Source: Boletus sp. NGJ (lineage: Eukaryota; Basidiomycota; Agaricomycetes; Boletales; Boletaceae). Taken from it: a stretch of 64,000 nucleotides of DNA. The translations under genes were made by a program, and so were the position numbers. Location of the stretch: assembly GCA_019096195.1 (NCBI GenBank), contig JAGTXK010000087.1, forward strand, positions 434,001 to 498,000. Direction: 5' to 3'. The notes beneath the pieces are model-generated. The model searched no databases. It worked only from the letters and a program-made list of their open reading frames with translations, and was not told the origin of the DNA. Below, in pieces: positions 59,611 through 64,000 of this stretch. The stretch's first letter is position 1. Every line of letters begins with the position of its first letter.

Positions 59611-61292
59611 ATGAACTTCCTTGACACGTATGGAATAACAGGTACGGGTACGAGCACCCCGCTTTCCAATGAACGCCAGCCCGAGCAAAGCCTCAACGAA
59701 GAGGTTTCGCAGGTTATCGGACAGCTTGAGCGTTTCTGGGGAGGGTTCAGGAAACAGGTACGTCACGAAATTGTCACTACCCTCTCCATGCCCTGAGAAT
59801 GGTCGCGGGTGTAATAGAGCGAGGCAGCACTTGTCACTGCGCGACGAGACTTGGGCCAAGTTGTCACGCAAGCCCAGCGCGAAATCGAGAAGCTAACTAC
59901 TGCGGAGGAACAACCCAGCGCGCCTGAAGCGGAGGGACAGGCAGGAACGGAAGACGGCGAGGAAGAGAGCGACGCTGAGGCGTCGACGGAAACGCACACT
60001 GCAGATACGACGCGACCTGCTAGCACCGAGCTCGATGGCGAGGGCGAGCGCCTCTGGATCATCATCCACGACTACCACGGCCCATTCCTTCTTCTCGCGT
60101 CTCCAATCATCGATCCCGCCCAACATCGTTTCGGCCGTTCAGGCGCAACTTCCTGACAGCCTCAAGAATGCGCAACAAATTGACCTTGCGCAACTGGGGA
60201 GCACGCTGTCGTCCGAGTTCCAACGCGTGCAGGGTGTCACGCGAGCGCAGGCAGAGGAGTATGTACACAAGAGCGAAGCGTTGCTCCGCGACGTGATGAG
60301 AGAGGCTGGGGATGTTCTCCGGGAGGCTGTCAAAGTCATCCCGCCCGAAGAAGGTTCCACGGGCGCTTCCCTCATCTGGGATGGTACGGATATTTGGATG
60401 CTACCCGCCTTAGCCGCCAGTGCGGATGGGTCGACGACCGCCGGTTCAACGTTCAAAGGCAAGGGCAAGGAAGTTGATTCTGGACCTTCTTCTAGGCGTA
60501 TGTCAGAGGATGCACGTCGGGCTGTTGCGACTCGCGCCGAGTCGTTGTTGAAACAACTCAGGAGTAATCCTGAGATCATCAAGCTTGATCCTGCTGCAGA
60601 TGCCTCCAAGGATGCTTATATGGCTTTGGGCAAATGTGAATGAGGCGAGCGGAGAAGGATTTGGCACGGAAGCATGGGGAGAACACATCGCTGAGGCGCT
60701 GTCGGATCCTTCGGATGGAGCGGCGTTGCAGGCCACCCTCGATACCCTTGGTATGATTTCATTCATTTCTAGATTAATGACTACCTCATTATTGCCGCCA
60801 GTACCATCATCTATGCCCGATGAAGTTTTCTGGGTCAGATACTTTTTCCGGGTGCACCAGATCGAGGCGGAGGAAAACAGGCGGAAAGCATTATTGCAAG
60901 GTAAGTTACTCGTTGGGGATTAGACACGAAGTTACTAAACCACTGAAAAAGCGAGTGCGGAAAATGAAGATGATTTTAGTTGGGAGGATGACGAAGACGA
61001 ATCTGTCTCTGCTAGTGATACGAAGGAAACCGCAAGGACTGCCAACCCGCTGGCGTCATCACAACACACGCTCGCCCCACCTAGGAGGACACCTCTGTCG
61101 GATGATCTGTCGCTACCGTCCTCGCACGTTCAGAGTCCTAGGGAAAGCAGTGAGGGCAGCTATGATGTCGTTTCTGGAAATGTCAGCAGTACAGGAGCGA
61201 TTGAAACGGAAGAGGAGGAGGAGGAGGAGGAGGAAAAGGAGGAAAAGGAAGAGAAGAAAGGCCGGGAAGATGAGGACAGCGACTGGGAGTAA
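59611..61292 (+). CDS. BSD-domain protein (BSDC1-like), with apparent frame slips
   Basis: The BSD domain is found in TFIIH p62 and synapse-associated-like proteins; the role here is unknown. The ATG at 59611 starts MNFLDTYGITGTGTSTPLSN and EVSQVIGQLERFWGGFRKQ, then an intron to SEAALVTARRDLGQVVTQAQ, a helical region as in BSDC1. Later come FFSRLQSSIPPNIVSAVQAQ, FQRVQGVTRAQAEEYVHKSE and MSEDARRAVATRAESLLKQL. The BSD core is PDEVFWVRYFFRVHQIEAEE. An acidic Glu-rich tail ends DEDSDWE with TAA at 61290-61292. Two places need a change of frame without a plausible GT-AG intron: near 60030 and near 60620. These may be assembly indels, unusual micro-introns or real damage. Everything else is well conserved, so I annotate it as a gene. 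Confidence 0.75.
61213..61236. repeat. (GAG)n/GGA microsatellite in the BSD gene
   Basis: Tandem GAG-type triplets encode part of the Glu-rich acidic tail. Confidence 0.7.
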
Positions 61293-61504
61293 CCTGACGG
61301 ATGTATTGTACCGTATGTTTTGTATGTAGGTTTGTCGGGAGGGAGGTGAAACAATTAATCTAGTGTTTGTTCCTTTTACCGATTAGGCAAATGGATGAGG
61401 GCCGTAATGGCATTGAATGAACGACCTCGCCAAGCCGCGGCGTTCAACTTGTTCTCTTTTACAACGCTCGTTGCTACCCGCTCAAAGCGCTCAAGTGATG
61501 CGGA
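61293..61504. promoter_or_regulatory. Upstream region of the second TED1-like gene
   Basis: 212 bp between plus-strand genes; no distinct element is recognised. Confidence 0.35.
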
Positions 61505-63580
61505 ATGGGTTCGTTGTATGAAAGACGTTTCAACAAGTCGCGTCTCCTCTCCAAGCCCACCATCATCCTCGCACTCCGCTTCTTCTGGGTCATCGTCGTC
61601 ATTTGGTGCGAGTTCGGGGTTTTCTTCTACAGTTTATCAGATTGCAAATGGCCCGACAGGGTTTTCCACTCCGTGAGTACGAAATCCCTCCAGCGGGTCT
61701 CACTGACGCGTTTCTTTCAAGACTCGTTCGCCGTCTCGGGTGAAGCCCACCCGAGTGCTCTTGGTCGCAGATGCTCGACTGCGGGACCCTGCCATATCTG
61801 CACCAAATTCATGGTTCGGGTACGATTCTAATCTGGCGTATTTACGCAAGAGTTGGAGGGTTGCATCACGTCTCCATCCAAACGTGGTTATGTTTCTCGG
61901 CGATACGTTTGCCTCGGGTCGCTATGTCACGAGTGAAGAAGAGTGCGTATTTCGTTCCATGCAAAAGCGAACGTGTCTATCAGTTATTGGAGGATGACGC
62001 TCACCCCACGACGAATAGGTACGATCAATACCATCGCGCCTTTGAAGCGACTTTCCCCCATGATGCTTCAGTACCACTCTACCTCACCCCTGGCAACAAT
62101 GACATAGGGTGTGTTTCGGTTCTTCTGGACGGGTCTAGGTTTATATTCTGTATTCACAGGCTCGGTGAATCTTCGTCTTTTCCCAAGGACGCCCGTCGGT
62201 TTTTTGAAAAACGTTTTGGGCCCCTGAACCGAGTCGTTTCTATTTCGGGCCATCAATTCGTCTTGTTGAATGCACCGGGTCTCGTGGAGGAAGACTATCG
62301 CCGTCATGCGCATGGTCAAACATATGATCACTGGACTCCACTTCCGGGAGGACCGATCGAATTCGTACGGTCGATCTCTGATCAAGAAGATGGCCACGCG
62401 GTGGAACCGAAAATATTGCTCAGTCATATACCTCTCTCTCGCCCGTCGAGCAAGTCTTGTGGACCGCTGCGCGAGAAGGCTTCGATACGCCCTGGGGCGG
62501 GGCATGGGTACCAATCGATGCTGGGTAAACACACGACCGAGTTTCTGTTGAAAACCTTGCAACCGTCTGTGGTGTTCAGGTGAGACAACTTTTGTCGAGT
62601 GTCGACTTGCGCCAATGACATGACTAGTGGCGATAATCGCGACTATTGCGAAGTCAGGCACGAGTTACCTGGTTCCGACCTGCGAACCAGTACAATTCGG
62701 GAGGTTACGGTCAAATCATTCTCTCCGAGTCGACACATCCGCAGACCAGGTTTTCAACTTCTCTCCCTAGTTCCCCCGTCTTCCTCGCCAACTGGGCCCA
62801 CTTTTGCGGATGCCCCGTGTCTTCTACCCGACATGCTTCGTGTCTTTCACTCGATATATGTTCCTTGCTTCGTATTGACTGCACTCGTACTGCTATATCT
62901 GAACATCGGCCCCTTCACGTCATAGAAAACGCTTTTCTAATATCTCGCCCATATCATTGACGCGTTACAGGCGATCGTCACCTCCCCCTGAGCCCGAGTC
63001 GGCCATATGGACCACTCGGACCCCGCTCAAGTCAAGAGTCCAAACGAGTCCTACCGCACCACTTCCCCTCCCCGCGCGAACCCCCAGCACAAGATCTATT
63101 CCATCTTTTCGTGCTTCCCCTGCCCTCACGCCTCAAGGTTCCCCGTTGCTCAGTCCGATCACGCTCTTCCCCTCTGGGGACGAGGGCGACCTAGAGGAAG
63201 ATTATGTCGGCCCGTCTCATTACAGCCTTCGACGAGAACCACACTACAGCAGCGGTTGGCAAGGCGAGCACGACGACACACAAGACCGTGACACGGTGCC
63301 CAACCATCCACACTCGCGCACTGCGTCGGCACCGTATTTTCTCCCGCCGCCTTTATCTCAGCATGCGCGCTCGCGATGGTCGTTTGCGTTTTGGGGGCGA
63401 CGACGGATGACGTTGGGCGTGTCTGATTGGGAGGCATGGCGGAGCTGGCTGAACGCGTCGACGCCGTTGACGGGTCATCGGCGCGGGAGGGGGCTCGTAT
63501 GGCGGTTTGCGAGCGATTGCGTGAGCGTGGCATTGCCTGCGATCGTTGCATGGTCCGTGATCAATTGGCTCTTTTTCTGA
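61505..63580 (+). CDS. TED1-like protein with altered metal-binding site (probable pseudoenzyme)
   Basis: A paralogue of the gene at 46847-48658, with the same plan. The ATG at 61505 gives MGSLYERRFNKSRLLSKPTI and a span ALRFFWVIVVIWCEFGVFFY ending at CKWPD. Then come ALLVADARLRDPAISAPNSW, LRKSWRVASRLHPNVVMFLG-DTFASGR, PLYLTPGNNDIG, FVLLNAPGLVEEDYRR, ILLSHIPLSRPSSKSCGPLR and SGDNRDYCEVRH. Against the other copy, ADPQI...DRH became ADARL...., GNHD became GNND and GDDHD became GDNRD, so several metal ligands are gone while the frame and introns are kept. C-terminal spans flank a long Ser/Pro loop (62985-63420). The TGA is at 63578-63580, and AATAAA at 63706-63711. A non-catalytic, regulatory or scaffold role is inferred. 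Confidence 0.82.
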
Positions 63581-64000
63581 AGTGACTTGGACTGGCCCGA
63601 ACGCGAGGTCGTGCGAGTGCATGGATGGAAATACCGTTAGCTTACAAGGTGCTGCTTATCGACAAAGCGTAATGATTGGACTGGTAGCAAGTCTCGGACT
63701 AGTTAAATAAAAGAATACTAGTGCTGATGTGCATTTTCAAGTTATTTCCGTCTTTTTCGGGCAGTAGTACGACTCGCTCAGATCTTGCAAGTAACAGTGA
63801 CGATGGAAAACGACACGCAAACACAACCCCAACCCGAGTCGATAGAACTGCATTCTGAGGTCTATCCTAGCATTCTATCGCTCGCACGGATGGCAAAAGT
63901 GCCGGTAAAAATCTTGGCGCGAATACGAAGCAAGCCAAAGCGTGGATTTGACAACAAGCATTGATTTCTCGTCCGAAACACATACGACGGAGGCGCTCGT
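63581..64000. other. Right-edge region with a 53-codon ORF
   Basis: 3' UTR of the preceding gene, then an ATG-started frame at 63803-63964 (MENDTQTQPQPESIELHSEV...) ending in a basic KPKRGFDNKH. It could be a small gene, a 5' exon of a gene beyond the edge, or chance. Confidence 0.3.

Overview
The window is nuclear DNA of a basidiomycete fungus, most probably an Agaricomycete close to Rhizoctonia/Ceratobasidiaceae. The evidence is the many 45-60 bp GT-AG introns, genes packed on both strands, an F-box family and a multi-pass membrane family typical of Agaricomycetes, and a GATA factor with the fungal GATA-N (DUF1752) region. The lineage name is an inference from these families. I saw no rRNA or tRNA gene, no CRISPR array, and no LTR, LINE or DNA-transposon coding sequence. 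All gene models were spliced by eye.

Layout. 1-2.7 kb: 3' part of a large Ser-rich unknown gene. 3.1-4.8 kb: a decaying F-box gene. 5.5-9.0 kb: a small Lys-rich gene divergent from YSH1/CPSF73, the pre-mRNA 3'-end endonuclease. 9.5-11.2 kb: an aldo/keto reductase. 11.5-16.5 kb: a direct duplication carrying two multi-pass membrane genes. 17.1-18.9 kb: a secreted GH76 alpha-1,6-mannanase. 19.1-23.8 kb: a Sec7-PH ARF exchange factor (SYT1-like). 24.1-27.1 kb: an AreA-type GATA factor. 27.4-28.8 kb: signal peptide peptidase. 29.0-31.4 kb: gamma-glutamyltransferase, divergent from an unknown nuclear-looking gene (31.6-33.7 kb). 34.2-36.1 kb: a broken second gamma-glutamyltransferase copy, followed by decayed sequence.

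37.3-38.4 kb: a UPF0643 protein with an in-frame minisatellite. 38.9-39.6 kb: a complex I accessory subunit. 40.8-44.2 kb: TFB4 of TFIIH, converging on a taspase-1-like threonine aspartase; their modelled coding 3' ends overlap. 44.5-46.4 kb: an MFS transporter. 46.8-48.7 kb: a TED1/CDC1-type GPI-remodelling phosphoesterase. 50.8-52.7 kb: UGP1. 53.4-57.4 kb: a long acidic nuclear protein with a ubiquitin-like N-terminus. 57.9-59.4 kb: CPA1, the arginine-pathway carbamoyl-phosphate synthase small subunit, with upstream ORFs in its leader. 59.6-61.3 kb: a BSD-domain protein. 61.5-63.6 kb: a second TED1-like gene whose metal-binding residues are changed.

Most genes are unrelated housekeeping genes. 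The main theme is local gene duplication with different outcomes: two membrane-protein copies that both look retained, a gamma-glutamyltransferase copy that died, and a TED1 copy that kept its fold and reading frame but lost catalytic residues. Several products bear on the secretory route and cell surface (GH76, SYT1-like ARF-GEF, signal peptide peptidase, TED1-like pair, UGP1), but nothing in the sequence shows that they are co-regulated.
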